This document shows positions 1 to 9,517 of a stretch of DNA of 64,000 nucleotides, one piece after another. The notes under the pieces were generated by a model. It had not been told where the DNA came from. It saw only the letters and a list, made by a program, of their open reading frames with translations, and did not search any database. Position numbers and translations under genes: made by a program. Origin of the DNA: Acidovorax sp. (lineage in GTDB: Bacteria; Pseudomonadota; Gammaproteobacteria; Burkholderiales; Burkholderiaceae_C). Each line of letters begins with the position of its first letter. The stretch's first letter is position 1. The stretch covers positions 1 to 64,000 of the forward strand of contig JAITLO010000006.1 in assembly GCA_031277855.1 (NCBI GenBank), read 5' to 3'.

Positions 1-696
1 GTAGTCGCGCTGCACCTGGCGGGCGGTGCGCACGTTCTCGGTATAGACAAAGCGGCGCAGCGCGGGCTGGGGCTGGTCGCCACCTGCAGCGGGGTTGTAG
101 CGCACGGGCTCGCCCTGCAACCGGTCGTAGATAAACAGGCGGTCGCAGTGGATGAGCTTGTGGCCTTGGGCCGTGTGCTGAAAGGCATGAAAAAAGCCTT
201 CTTCACGCAGTATGCGCTCGACAAAGTCGTAGTCGCTGTCGCCGGCCTGCACGCAGTATTCGCGCACCAGGTGTTCGTTGGTGATGTGCTGGGCGTAGTC
301 CAGCGCCACACCATGGGGCTGAAGCACGGCCTTGGCGATCTCGGGCACGCTCAGCGTCTGAAAAATGCGCCAGTCCGAGGACAGCCGCAACCGTGCCAGG
401 CGGGGCTCGACCACGGCGGCGTAGCGCGTGCGCCTGAAGCCGGTATCGCCCTGCACAAAGGACGAAATCACGCCATGCACATGGCGCACGGCCTGGTCGC
501 CTTGCCCACCTTGCCAGATGGTGAACAGGCCATCGCAGTCGAGCACCTTGGCAAAGTCGATGGCGGGGTTGTGGCTGGCCAGCTCCAGCCGCAGCGCAAA
601 GGACTCGGACAGGCCCTCGTGCAGCGTGAACTCCACCACCTCAAAAGACAGCTCACCCACGGTGAAGCTGAAACGCAGATCGGATTGAGCAGCCAT
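1..696 (-). CDS. vgrG: Type VI secretion tip protein VgrG, N-terminal part (cut by window edge)
   Basis: VgrG trimers form the puncturing tip of the type VI secretion apparatus and sit on the Hcp tube. The visible 232 codons begin MAAQSDLRFSFTVGELSFEV and run open to base 1, so the C-terminal part is missing. The region resembles the gp27-like (phage GPD) N-terminal half of VgrG, with a stretch like SDYDFVERILREEGFF that is typical of the family. The start is the ATG at 694-696, the first residue of the VgrG-like sequence. hcp lies 178 bases upstream in the same direction, the usual hcp-vgrG pairing for delivering effectors. Any C-terminal effector extension cannot be judged from this window. 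Confidence 0.9.
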   Translation of the reverse strand, partial: MAAQSDLRFSFTVGELSFEVVEFTLHEGLSESFALRLELASHNPAIDFAKVLDCDGLFTIWQGGQGDQAVRHVHGVISSFVQGDTGFRRTRYAAVVEPRLARLRLSSDWRIFQTLSVPEIAKAVLQPHGVALDYAQHITNEHLVREYCVQAGDSDYDFVERILREEGFFHAFQHTAQGHKLIHCDRLFIYDRLQGEPVRYNPAAGGDQPQPALRRFVYTENVRTARQVQRDY

Positions 697-820
697 GGAA
701 AATCCTTGCCAGCCCGCGAAAGCGCTGGCAGCCGATTGCAAAAAAAGGAGCGGTTGGAGCGTATGAAACGGGCGCAGCCGTGAGCCAGGGCCTATGCCGA
801 CTGCGCTGCCTCTTGCACTC

Positions 821-868
821 CGCTGTCATCCCCCTTGGGGGGAAGCCGCAAAGCGGCTCAGGGGGGGC
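821..868 (-). repeat. Post-stop C/G-rich repeat, copy 1 (after hcp)
   Basis: Read on the minus strand, four bases after the hcp stop codon comes CCCCCCCTGAGCCGC followed by a CCCCCAAGGGGG palindrome. This is the short form of a repeat found eight times in the window, always just 3' of a gene and in the orientation of that gene. It lacks the GGGCCGCCCC part seen in longer copies. Confidence 0.75.
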
Positions 869-874
869 TCAGCC

Positions 875-1393
875 TCAAGCTTCCTGGGGCTTGCGCCAGT
901 CGTCCGAAGCCTCGGTGCCGGCAATGGCGTGGGTCCAGGTGATCTTGCGGTAGGCCATGGCCACCTTGACCAGCTGGGTGTACTCGGACTTGCTGGGGTC
1001 CTGGGCGTGGGGCAGGACGGTGTTGATGTTGACGATGGTGGCGTCTTCGAGCTTGGTGGTGAAGAAGTGCTCTTGCTTGCCTTCCACCGAGGTGCGGTAC
1101 CACTTGACCTCGACCTCGGGCAGCATTTCGCCGGAAGCCAGGGCCTGGTAGAGCAGCGGCGTGGCCTTGTTCAGCGGGGCGGTGAACACAAAGGGCTTGT
1201 GCACGCGCTGGCCCGAAGGCTGGCCACTTTGCGGGTCGGTGGGGGTGGCGATCAGGTGCTCGATTTCCTGCACCAGGATCTGGTCTTCATGGCCTTCTTG
1301 GTAGACGTTGCCCACGGAGTCGGAGGTGAAGGCACCCTGGGTGATATGGCCCTGGGTCTTGCCATGGATGCTGATATAGGCGGGAGTTGGCAT
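875..1393 (-). CDS. hcp: Hcp family type VI secretion tube protein
   Basis: Hcp hexamers stack into the inner tube of the type VI secretion system and are released with it; they also chaperone small effectors. The 172-residue product starts MPTPAYISIHGKTQGHITQG, a hallmark Hcp N terminus, and contains KWYRTSVEGKQEHFF in the central beta sheet; the length is normal for the family. I chose the ATG at 1391-1393 because AAGGA lies just upstream and the family begins there, although the frame stays open 18 codons further. It precedes vgrG on the same strand. No other secretion-system genes are visible in the window, so this may be an orphan hcp-vgrG island or the edge of a main cluster. Confidence 0.93.
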   Translation of the reverse strand: MPTPAYISIHGKTQGHITQGAFTSDSVGNVYQEGHEDQILVQEIEHLIATPTDPQSGQPSGQRVHKPFVFTAPLNKATPLLYQALASGEMLPEVEVKWYRTSVEGKQEHFFTTKLEDATIVNINTVLPHAQDPSKSEYTQLVKVAMAYRKITWTHAIAGTEASDDWRKPQEA

Positions 1394-1636
1394 GTGATGA
1401 ATTCCTTGTAGTGAAAACGTAGGTGGCCGTGGGGCCAGGTTCGCCATCGGCCGATGACAGACGTCTTAAGGCAATTCATGTGCCAGCTTTGTGGGTGGAG
1501 ATATTTCCTTTATGTATCAATGACTTGCGAGTTTGATTGCCCAAAAATCGCAGCCTGCAAGTCTGAAAAGCGGTTTTTTACCCCTGAAATCGGGTTATTT
1601 TTGGCCCGATTTTTGCAAGTCATTGAAATCATTGAA

Positions 1637-1684
1637 GAAAAATCGGGTCATTTTTGACCCGGGCGGGCCAAAAATGACCCGATT
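1637..1684 (-). terminator. Rho-independent terminator after the RibD-like gene
   Basis: A perfect 16-base inverted repeat (AATCGGGTCATTTTTG at 1641-1656 and its complement at 1669-1684) with a 12-base loop lies 25 bases past the stop of the minus-strand RibD-like gene, and the transcript then runs into T-rich sequence. A weaker relative, AAATCGGG...CCCGATTT, occupies 1588-1613. The rest of the 1394-1708 interval should hold the hcp promoter, but I see no clear -35/-10 pair. Confidence 0.7.
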
Positions 1685-1708
1685 GACTGAATCACTCGGG
1701 CTTGTGGG

Positions 1709-2275
1709 TCACAGCGGCGGGGCCACGCGATAGCGCAGCTCGGCCATGCCGGAGCCCATCTGGCGCACAGCTTCCAGCTGCAGCCTGGGGCTGAGTACGC
1801 GGCGGGGGAACAGCGGTTTGCCCTGGCCCAGTGTGGCGGAGCCAATTTGCACAATGATTTCGTCGAGCAGGCCCGCGTCGTAGAACTGGCCGGCCAGATC
1901 GCCACCACCCACCACCCACAGGTTTTTGTTGCCGGCGGCCGCGCGCATGGCGGCATGCACGGGGCGCACATCGCCCTGGACAAAGTGGATGGGGGCCTGG
2001 ATTTCGCCGGGCATGGGGGGCAGCTGGCGGCTGGAGAACACCCAGCAGGGCTGGGTATAGGGCCAGGCCGCGCCGGTTTCGGCCATCACTTCCTGGGCAT
2101 GGCGCAGCATCCATTCATAGGTGGCCGAGCCCATGGCCAGGGCGCCGACTTCGGCGATGAAGCCAGGGTAGCTGGAGCTCTCCAGGCTGCCCAGCGGGAA
2201 CAGCCAGTCCAGACTGTCGTCCTCGGTGGCCAGAAAGCCGTCCAGGCTGCTTGCGGTGTAATACTGGGTTTTCAT
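1709..2275 (-). CDS. Dihydrofolate reductase / RibD C-terminal domain family protein
   Basis: This 188-residue protein is a single-domain member of the RibD_C/DHFR-like reductase superfamily, NADPH-dependent reductases related to the reductase half of riboflavin synthesis protein RibD. Visible family features are the N terminus MKTQYYTASSLDGFLA, the central GSATYEWML, and the nucleotide-binding stretch LWVVGGGDLAGQFYDAGLLD. Such stand-alone proteins (the YyaP/YwjB type) mostly have no known substrate, so I assign no specific reaction. It is transcribed alone and ends in a strong terminator. Confidence 0.82.
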   Translation of the reverse strand: MKTQYYTASSLDGFLATEDDSLDWLFPLGSLESSSYPGFIAEVGALAMGSATYEWMLRHAQEVMAETGAAWPYTQPCWVFSSRQLPPMPGEIQAPIHFVQGDVRPVHAAMRAAAGNKNLWVVGGGDLAGQFYDAGLLDEIIVQIGSATLGQGKPLFPRRVLSPRLQLEAVRQMGSGMAELRYRVAPPL

Positions 2276-2323
2276 ACAGATATTTTAGGGCCATCGCCAG
2301 CGACAGAGCGTCTGTTTTTGGCC

Positions 2324-2366
2324 GCAAAAAAGCCCGTGGGCCTTGCAGTCCACGGGCTTTGTTTTT
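2324..2366 (-). terminator. Terminator after pgk
   Basis: The hairpin AAAGCCCGTGG/CCACGGGCTTT is flanked by T runs on both strands, so it can act in either direction. It lies about 65 bases beyond the pgk stop codon and just upstream of the RibD-like gene. Confidence 0.8.
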
Positions 2367-2403
2367 GCTAGCTGTCAGCGCTTATGTAGCAAGCGCTAGA
2401 GCC
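2367..2403. repeat. TAGCTG-type intergenic repeat, copy 1
   Basis: TAGCTGTCAGCGCTT at 2369-2383 followed by AAGCGCTAGAGCC. It belongs to a degenerate family seen also near 5734, 29088, 57971 and 61217, and can fold through AGCGCTT/AAGCGCT. Confidence 0.6.
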
Positions 2404-2428
2404 GAATTTCGCTATGAATCAGTGGCCA

Positions 2429-3622
2429 TCAGCCATTGGCGCGCTTGGCCAGGATTTCAAAGGCCGGCAGGGTTTTGCCCTCCAGCACTTCCAGGAAGGC
2501 GCCGCCGCCGGTGGAGATATAGCCCACGTCTTTTTCAATGCCGTACTTGGCAATGGCGGCCAGGGTGTCGCCACCGCCGGCAATGCTGAAGGCGGGGGAT
2601 TCGGCAATCGCCTGGGCAATCACCTTGGTGCCGTTGGCAAACTGGTCGAATTCGAACACGCCCACGGGGCCGTTCCAGACGATGGTGCCGGCTTGCTTGA
2701 GCTGGGCGGCCAGCTTGGCTGCGGTTTCGGGGCCGATGTCCAGAATCATGTCGTCGTCTTCGACTTCGCTGGCCTTTTTCACGGTGGCAGGGGCATCGGC
2801 CGCGAAGGCCTTGGCGGTGACCACATCGGTGGGCACGGGCACTTCGGCACCGCGGGCGGCCATGGCGGCTATCACAGCCTTGGCGTCGGCCAGCAGGTCG
2901 GGCTCGGCCAGGGATTTACCGATCTTGAGGCCGGCGGCCAGCATAAAGGTGTTGGCAATGCCGCCGCCCACAATGAGCTGGTCTACCTTGTCGGCCAGGC
3001 TCTTGAGGATGGTCAGCTTGGTCGAGACCTTGGAGCCGGCGACGATGGCGGCCAGCGGGCGTGCGGGTGCGGCCAGGGCCTTGTTCAGGGCGTCGATCTC
3101 GGCCGACAGCAACGGGCCGGCGCAGGCAATGGGGGCGTATTCGGCAATGCCATAGGTCGTGCCTTCGGCGCGGTGGGCGGTGCCAAAAGCGTCGTTGACA
3201 AAGATGTCGCACAGCTTGGCCAGCTTCTGGGCCAGCTCGGGCTTGTTCTTTTTCTCGCCCACGTTGACGCGGCAGTTCTCCAGCAGCACGACCTGGCCGG
3301 GTGCGACTTGCACGCCGTCCACCCAGTTGGCCACCAGGGGCACTTCACGGCCCAGCAGCTCGGCCAGGCGCTGGGCCACGGGGGCCAGCGAATCCTGGGG
3401 CTTGAACTCGCCCTCCGTGGGGCGGCCCAGGTGGCTGGTCACCATCACGGCGGCACCGGCCTTGAGCGCCATCTCAATCGCGGGCACAGAGGCGCGCACG
3501 CGCGTGTCTTCGGTGATCTGGCCGGCATCGTTCAGCGGCACGTTCAGATCGGCACGGATGAAAACGCGCTGGCCTTGGACTTTGCCTTGGGCACACAGGT
3601 CGGAGAAGCGAAGAATGTTCAT
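2429..3622 (-). CDS. pgk: Phosphoglycerate kinase
   Basis: Phosphoglycerate kinase interconverts 1,3-bisphosphoglycerate plus ADP and 3-phosphoglycerate plus ATP in central glycolysis/gluconeogenesis. The 397-residue product has the family signature [12 protein letters not shown] near the N terminus, [10 protein letters not shown] for phosphoglycerate binding, and GGGDTLAAI near the C terminus for nucleotide binding. The length is normal. I chose the ATG at 3620-3622 (MNILRFSDL) because the family starts there, although the frame stays open further upstream and the ribosome site is poor. It stands alone here, without the gap or pyk neighbours seen in many relatives. Confidence 0.96.
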   Translation of the reverse strand: MNILRFSDLCAQGKVQGQRVFIRADLNVPLNDAGQITEDTRVRASVPAIEMALKAGAAVMVTSHLGRPTEGEFKPQDSLAPVAQRLAELLGREVPLVANWVDGVQVAPGQVVLLENCRVNVGEKKNKPELAQKLAKLCDIFVNDAFGTAHRAEGTTYGIAEYAPIACAGPLLSAEIDALNKALAAPARPLAAIVAGSKVSTKLTILKSLADKVDQLIVGGGIANTFMLAAGLKIGKSLAEPDLLADAKAVIAAMAARGAEVPVPTDVVTAKAFAADAPATVKKASEVEDDDMILDIGPETAAKLAAQLKQAGTIVWNGPVGVFEFDQFANGTKVIAQAIAESPAFSIAGGGDTLAAIAKYGIEKDVGYISTGGGAFLEVLEGKTLPAFEILAKRANG

Positions 3623-4180
3623 GGGGTGGAGCCGGCAGGTCTTATAGAAGTGTGAAAACAAGGGATTATAAAAATATCCTCCGATGGGACCATTGGCAGT
3701 GACCATGCGCCATGGCGCGTGGCGCAGGAATCGCCGCGTGGGCGTGGTCTTGCCAATTCGCACCCATTTGCTGCGAATTGGCCCAGGTGCTGGCCCTGCT
3801 GCGCACCGCGGCCTAGGATGGCGGCCTTGTTTTTTCTCCGGGCCGGTTGTGGCTGGCCTGTATGTTCCCATGTCCCATGGCCGTCGCCTGCCGCTGTTCA
3901 CGCCGCTTTGCCCCTGCGGGCAAGGCCTGGCCGTGCGCGTGCAGGCCTTGCTGCTGCCGGCCATGGCGCGTCTGAGCGAGCGCGCCGTGGGGCGTAGCGA
4001 GATCGGCCCCCGCCAGGCCGCACGGCCCTAGGGCGCTGGTCTGGGTGCCGCAGACCAGCTGGCGCGATTGCATACCGACGGAGAGGCACATTTCTTCCCA
4101 TTGCACGGGCCTGGCTCCCGTGCGCGAATGCGCCGCGCTCCCGTCACGCCTGGCCTTCGGCTGTGTTGAAGGAGTGTGTG
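3623..4180. other. Intergenic region between pgk and GNAT gene; operator-like palindromes
   Basis: No ORF here resembles a protein I know; the open frames are compositionally biased shadows. The region must hold the pgk promoter. It contains a perfect 10-base inverted repeat, CCAATTCGCA (3753-3762) and TGCGAATTGG (3772-3781) with a 9-base spacer, and a 12-base palindrome GCGCCATGGCGC at 3707-3718. The first looks like a dimeric regulator site, since no T run follows either arm. Confidence 0.4.
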
Positions 4181-4882
4181 GTGCAACTGACCGCCACCGG
4201 GCCGTGGAGCCCCCATCCTCTGTCATCCCTGACCGCGCCCTGGTCGGCCGCCATGGCGGCCCTCAAGACCCCGTTCCAGCGCTGGAGTGCGCCTGCCGCA
4301 CCACAGGCCACAGAGCTGCGCATCGACGTGATGCTGCCCTTGGTGGAGGGCGAGCTGGAGGCGCTGTACGAGCGCCTGTACCAGCCGGGCAGCAAGCTTT
4401 ACGGGCTGGAGCGCCGCCCCTTGCACGACCCGCAGTTTGTGCTGCGCTGGCGCGAGGTGGACGGCGAATGGTTTGCCTATGTGGAAGACGTGGCCCATGC
4501 CTGCCTGGCGGGCTATACGGTGTTCAACCGCCTGGTGGAGGTGGACAAACGCACCGACCGCCGCGTGCGCTCGCCCCATTCGCGCTTTGCGCCGGCCTAC
4601 CAGCGCCGTGGCATTGCCAGCGCGCTTTACCAGCAGGTGCTGGACCAGGGTGTGTGCCTGCTCAGCGGGGCACGCCAGTCACCGGGCGCCCATGGTCTGT
4701 GGAACCGGCTGGCCCGCAGCTACGCCGACCATTACGTGGCCATTGCCGACGACAAATCGCTGCATTACCTGAGCGCCAGCCAGCCGCCGGATGCGGTGCT
4801 GGACCAGCTGAGCACCCGCCGCCTGCTATTGGGCGCGGGCTGGGAGCTGGAGGAGTTTGCCCAGGTGGTACGCATGGGCTAA
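4181..4882 (+). CDS. GNAT family N-acetyltransferase
   Basis: This 233-residue protein carries the acetyl-CoA-binding motif A of the GCN5-related acetyltransferases, FAPAYQRRGIASALYQQVLD, which fits the R/Q-x-x-G-x-G/A pattern. The substrate is not evident. The start is uncertain: AAGGAG at 4169-4174 is best spaced for the GTG at 4181, but the frame is open from a GTG at 4163 and an ATG lies further in at 4253. It converges with yaeQ; the intervening DNA holds a palindromic repeat. Confidence 0.72.
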   Translation: MQLTATGPWSPHPLSSLTAPWSAAMAALKTPFQRWSAPAAPQATELRIDVMLPLVEGELEALYERLYQPGSKLYGLERRPLHDPQFVLRWREVDGEWFAYVEDVAHACLAGYTVFNRLVEVDKRTDRRVRSPHSRFAPAYQRRGIASALYQQVLDQGVCLLSGARQSPGAHGLWNRLARSYADHYVAIADDKSLHYLSASQPPDAVLDQLSTRRLLLGAGWELEEFAQVVRMG

Positions 4883-4942
4883 ATGCGACCACAGGGGCGG
4901 CCGGAGCGGGCTTGCGCAGCGCAGCGGGCAGTTTGCTCCACA

Positions 4943-5044
4943 CCACAACGGCCAGACAGCGCTTCAGGCGCGGCGCGCGCCCGCAGACAGTGCATGTGCA
5001 CGGCAAGGGCGCGCAACAAAGCATCAAGCGCTGTCTGGCCGCCT
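4943..5044. repeat. About 100-base palindromic intergenic repeat, copy 1
   Basis: The ends form a perfect 15-base inverted repeat (GGCCAGACAGCGCTT and its complement), with a second smaller inverted repeat around a CGGCAAGGGC centre. A copy with roughly 85-90% identity by eye lies inverted at 22334-22436. Both copies sit between the ends of convergent genes, where a bidirectional terminator would be expected. Confidence 0.8.
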
Positions 5045-5079
5045 TTGAACGAGGCGGAAATCCTGCCGCCAGGCGTTGT

Positions 5080-5640
5080 TTATTTCCAGCGCGTGGGCTC
5101 GACAAAAACCGTGCCCAGATTGCTGGACAAGGTCAGCTGGCCCTCCTGGATGGTGGCCTGCAGCTGCATGCTGCGCTCGGCCAGGCTGCCCAACTGCTGG
5201 GCCACATCGGAATCGATGTAGAGCACTTGCAGCTTGTCCTGGCGGGCCAGCTTGCCTTCCAGGCCTTTCCACCACACATGGGCGGCGTGGTTGAAGGGGT
5301 AGACCAGCACCTGGTCGGACTTGTTGCAGGCCTTGGTGATGGGCTTTTCTTCGGGCTGGCCCACCTCGATCCACAGGCGCTTGGCACCGGTGTAGTCGGT
5401 GATGTGCACGTCCGGATCGTCCGGGTCGCTCAGGCCCACGCCAAAGCCCAGCGTGCCGTCGCCGTTGCACAGGGCCTGCAGCTGCCAGGCATTCAGGGCC
5501 AGGGCCACCAGGCGCACCATCATGCGCTCGTCGGTTTCGCTGGGGTGGCGGGCCAGGGTCAGGTTGTGGTCGGCGTAGTAGCCGTGGTCAATGTCGGCAA
5601 TCGAGAGATTGGCTTTGAATATGGTGGACTTGATGGCCAT
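5080..5640 (-). CDS. yaeQ: YaeQ family protein
   Basis: YaeQ is a conserved proteobacterial protein with a fold related to PD-(D/E)XK nucleases; its role is not settled. The 186-residue product starts MAIKSTIFKANLSIADIDHG and shows the family stretches LARHPSETDERMMVRL and RLWIEVGQPEEKPITKACNK. The E-V-G-Q / K pattern matches the nuclease-like core. Length is normal for the family. It is transcribed alone, converging with the GNAT gene and lying upstream of the purB terminator in a separate unit. Confidence 0.9.
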   Translation of the reverse strand: MAIKSTIFKANLSIADIDHGYYADHNLTLARHPSETDERMMVRLVALALNAWQLQALCNGDGTLGFGVGLSDPDDPDVHITDYTGAKRLWIEVGQPEEKPITKACNKSDQVLVYPFNHAAHVWWKGLEGKLARQDKLQVLYIDSDVAQQLGSLAERSMQLQATIQEGQLTLSSNLGTVFVEPTRWK

Positions 5641-5681
5641 GGGGGCGCTCTGCCCGCAGGCAGTCCTTTAGCGGAAGTTAT

Positions 5682-5730
5682 CAAAAACAAGAGCTGCCAG
5701 CGCGGGTCTGTCCTCGCTTTGGCAGCTCTT
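5682..5730 (-). terminator. Terminator after purB
   Basis: An 11-base stem, AAGAGCTGCCA at 5689-5699 with its complement at 5720-5730, followed on the minus strand by TGTTTTTG. It lies about 45 bases past the purB stop. Confidence 0.75.
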
Positions 5731-5733
5731 GGA

Positions 5734-5769
5734 TGCTGAAGCGCTTAATAAATAAGCGTCATCAGCTAT
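5734..5769. repeat. TAGCTG-type intergenic repeat, copy 2
   Basis: On the minus strand it reads ATAGCTGATGACGCTT, then AAGCGCTTCAGCA. It is the same degenerate family as the copy at 2367 and sits between the purB stop and its terminator. Confidence 0.55.
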
Positions 5770-5773
5770 GGTT

Positions 5774-7917
<2,144 letters not shown>

Positions 7918-7949
7918 AGCACCTCCCCGTATCCCTGTGCAGCGGGCAC

Positions 7950-7977
7950 AAAAAAGCCACCTCGCGGGTGGCTTTTT
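7950..7977 (+). terminator. Terminator after the GST gene
   Basis: The stem AAAGCCACC/GGTGGCTTT with loop TCGC is followed by TTTTT and preceded by A's, so it could work in both directions. Confidence 0.85.
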
Positions 7978-7992
7978 CGCGTGCATAAAAAC

Positions 7993-8079
7993 GTTGTGAA
8001 GCGTCCCGAAACGAATTAAGAGAGGGAGGGAGGAGAAACGCCCCAGGATGGTCAGATGACAAGCATCAGGCTTCACAAC
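7993..8079. repeat. Spaced perfect 10-base inverted repeat
   Basis: GTTGTGAAGC at 7993-8002 is complemented exactly by GCTTCACAAC at 8070-8079, with 67 bases between. It lies between two convergent transcription units (GST and HD-GYP-like), a place where a small RNA or a duplicated regulator half-site could sit. No T run follows. Confidence 0.4.
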
Positions 8080-8221
8080 ACTAAACCGGTACAGCGCAGA
8101 AAGAGGATGTGATCATCTCTCTACGCTTTTTCGATTTGTCAATTGGACAGAAGTTCCATTTTCCTGGGGGAAAAATAATGTAACGATGTGCGTTTTTATG
8201 GGGTCAGAGAAGGCGATTGCT

Positions 8222-9439
8222 TTAGAAAACGATTTCCAGGAGCCGGTCCAGAGGTAAGCGAACACGCACATCGCGGTGCGCAACAGGCGCAGCAATTTTC
8301 CAACTGGGGTGGGCGGTATCCCGGGGAATGGGTTCGCCTGTGGGCATGCCGTCCTTGTTCACCAGCACGGCCACCTTGGGTGTGGCGGCTGTGCTGCCGC
8401 GGCGCACGACCACGGCGGTTTCGCCGCTGGCCAGCTTCACCCAGGCACCTGGTGGGTAAATGCCCAGGGCCTTGACCATGGCGGCGCCGGCCTCGTCCAC
8501 CGACTTGGTTTCGTCGTGGTAGGTGGCCTGCATGGCCGAGGTCACGGACATGGGGTGGCGGTTGGCCCGTGGCGCAATACGGGCGCCGAAGATGTCGGCG
8601 CGTTGCAGCAGCCGTGCGATCTGGTTGGCCGGCGTCTTGTCGGCCAGCTTGCCGGGAGAGCGCAGATGGTGGCCACGCACGCCCTGGAGCCAGACCTCGT
8701 CATCCACACCCATGCCGCGCAGCATGATCTCGGAGCGTTGGGCATGTTCTTCCACCACCTGGGCCTGCACGGCGCTCAGCGGTGAGATTTGCTGGGCCAG
8801 TTCGTCCTGCAGATGGCCCATGCCCAGATTCATGCTCAGGCCGGCGCGGCCGATCTGGTGAATGCGTTCGCCCGGCCAGCGCAGGGTTTCGCGGGTGGTG
8901 ATCATGCACACCGCCGCCACCAGCATGGCATGGGTGGCGCAGTAGTGGCGGGTTTCCTCGGCCGACATTTGTACCAGGGCCAGCAGGGCGGCGTCGGGGT
9001 TGTCCTGGCAGTGGCGTGCCAGGTTCTGGTGCATGTTCTCAAAGCGTGGCAAAAAGCTGTCCACATCCGGATTGCGCATCAGCTGCGTCAATCTGGCCTG
9101 CCAGGTGGGCCAGTGCGGGACCTTGCGCTCCTGGTCGGCCGCATCTTCCTGGGCCAGCGTGGCGCTCATGGTCATGCTGGAGATCATGCCAAGGGGCTTG
9201 TCCGACAGCAGGATTTCCTGCAGATGGGCCTTGAAGGCGCGAAAGCTCTCACCCGACTCATCGGTGTCCACGCACAGGGTCTGGCCGCGCGCCAGCAGGA
9301 TTTCCAACTCCTTGTGGGAACGAATGACATAGCCTTTTTGCGCCAGCAAGGCACCGGCCACGCCACGCAGGGCAAAGGGCAGGGGCTGCCCTAGCGGGAT
9401 GGTGTCGATATTGAGTTCAACGAGGTTCATAGTGGCCAC
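8222..9439 (-). CDS. Degenerate HD-GYP domain protein
   Basis: The 405-residue protein has the layout of a cyclic-di-GMP phosphodiesterase of the HD-GYP type: an N-terminal DUF3391-like region (about 1-130), a helical HD-type region and a C-terminal segment YPPGAWVKLASGETAVVV that normally follows the GYP part. The metal-binding residues appear lost: where active members have LLHDIGK there is RAGLSMNLGMG, and where they have HHExxDGxGYP there is GHHLRSPGK. I infer a non-catalytic, possibly c-di-GMP- or partner-binding regulator. It is a lone gene downstream of glnE on the same strand. Confidence 0.7.
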   Translation of the reverse strand: MATMNLVELNIDTIPLGQPLPFALRGVAGALLAQKGYVIRSHKELEILLARGQTLCVDTDESGESFRAFKAHLQEILLSDKPLGMISSMTMSATLAQEDAADQERKVPHWPTWQARLTQLMRNPDVDSFLPRFENMHQNLARHCQDNPDAALLALVQMSAEETRHYCATHAMLVAAVCMITTRETLRWPGERIHQIGRAGLSMNLGMGHLQDELAQQISPLSAVQAQVVEEHAQRSEIMLRGMGVDDEVWLQGVRGHHLRSPGKLADKTPANQIARLLQRADIFGARIAPRANRHPMSVTSAMQATYHDETKSVDEAGAAMVKALGIYPPGAWVKLASGETAVVVRRGSTAATPKVAVLVNKDGMPTGEPIPRDTAHPSWKIAAPVAHRDVRVRLPLDRLLEIVF

Positions 9440-9517
9440 ACGAAATGTGACATATTCTTACACTTCAGGCCGCTGCTATCGCAACAACCCACGGGGCGAG
9501 ACGACATGCATGTACTT

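Noticed and set aside
2414-3655. Long plus-strand ORF (413 residues) across pgk
   Set aside because: It is the complement shadow of pgk on the other strand, rich in Gly/His/Gln, with no family resemblance.
3684-4031. Plus-strand ORF of 115 residues between pgk and the GNAT gene
   Set aside because: Its composition is Arg/Gly/Pro-biased with no recognisable motif or ribosome site, as expected for a chance frame in GC-rich DNA.
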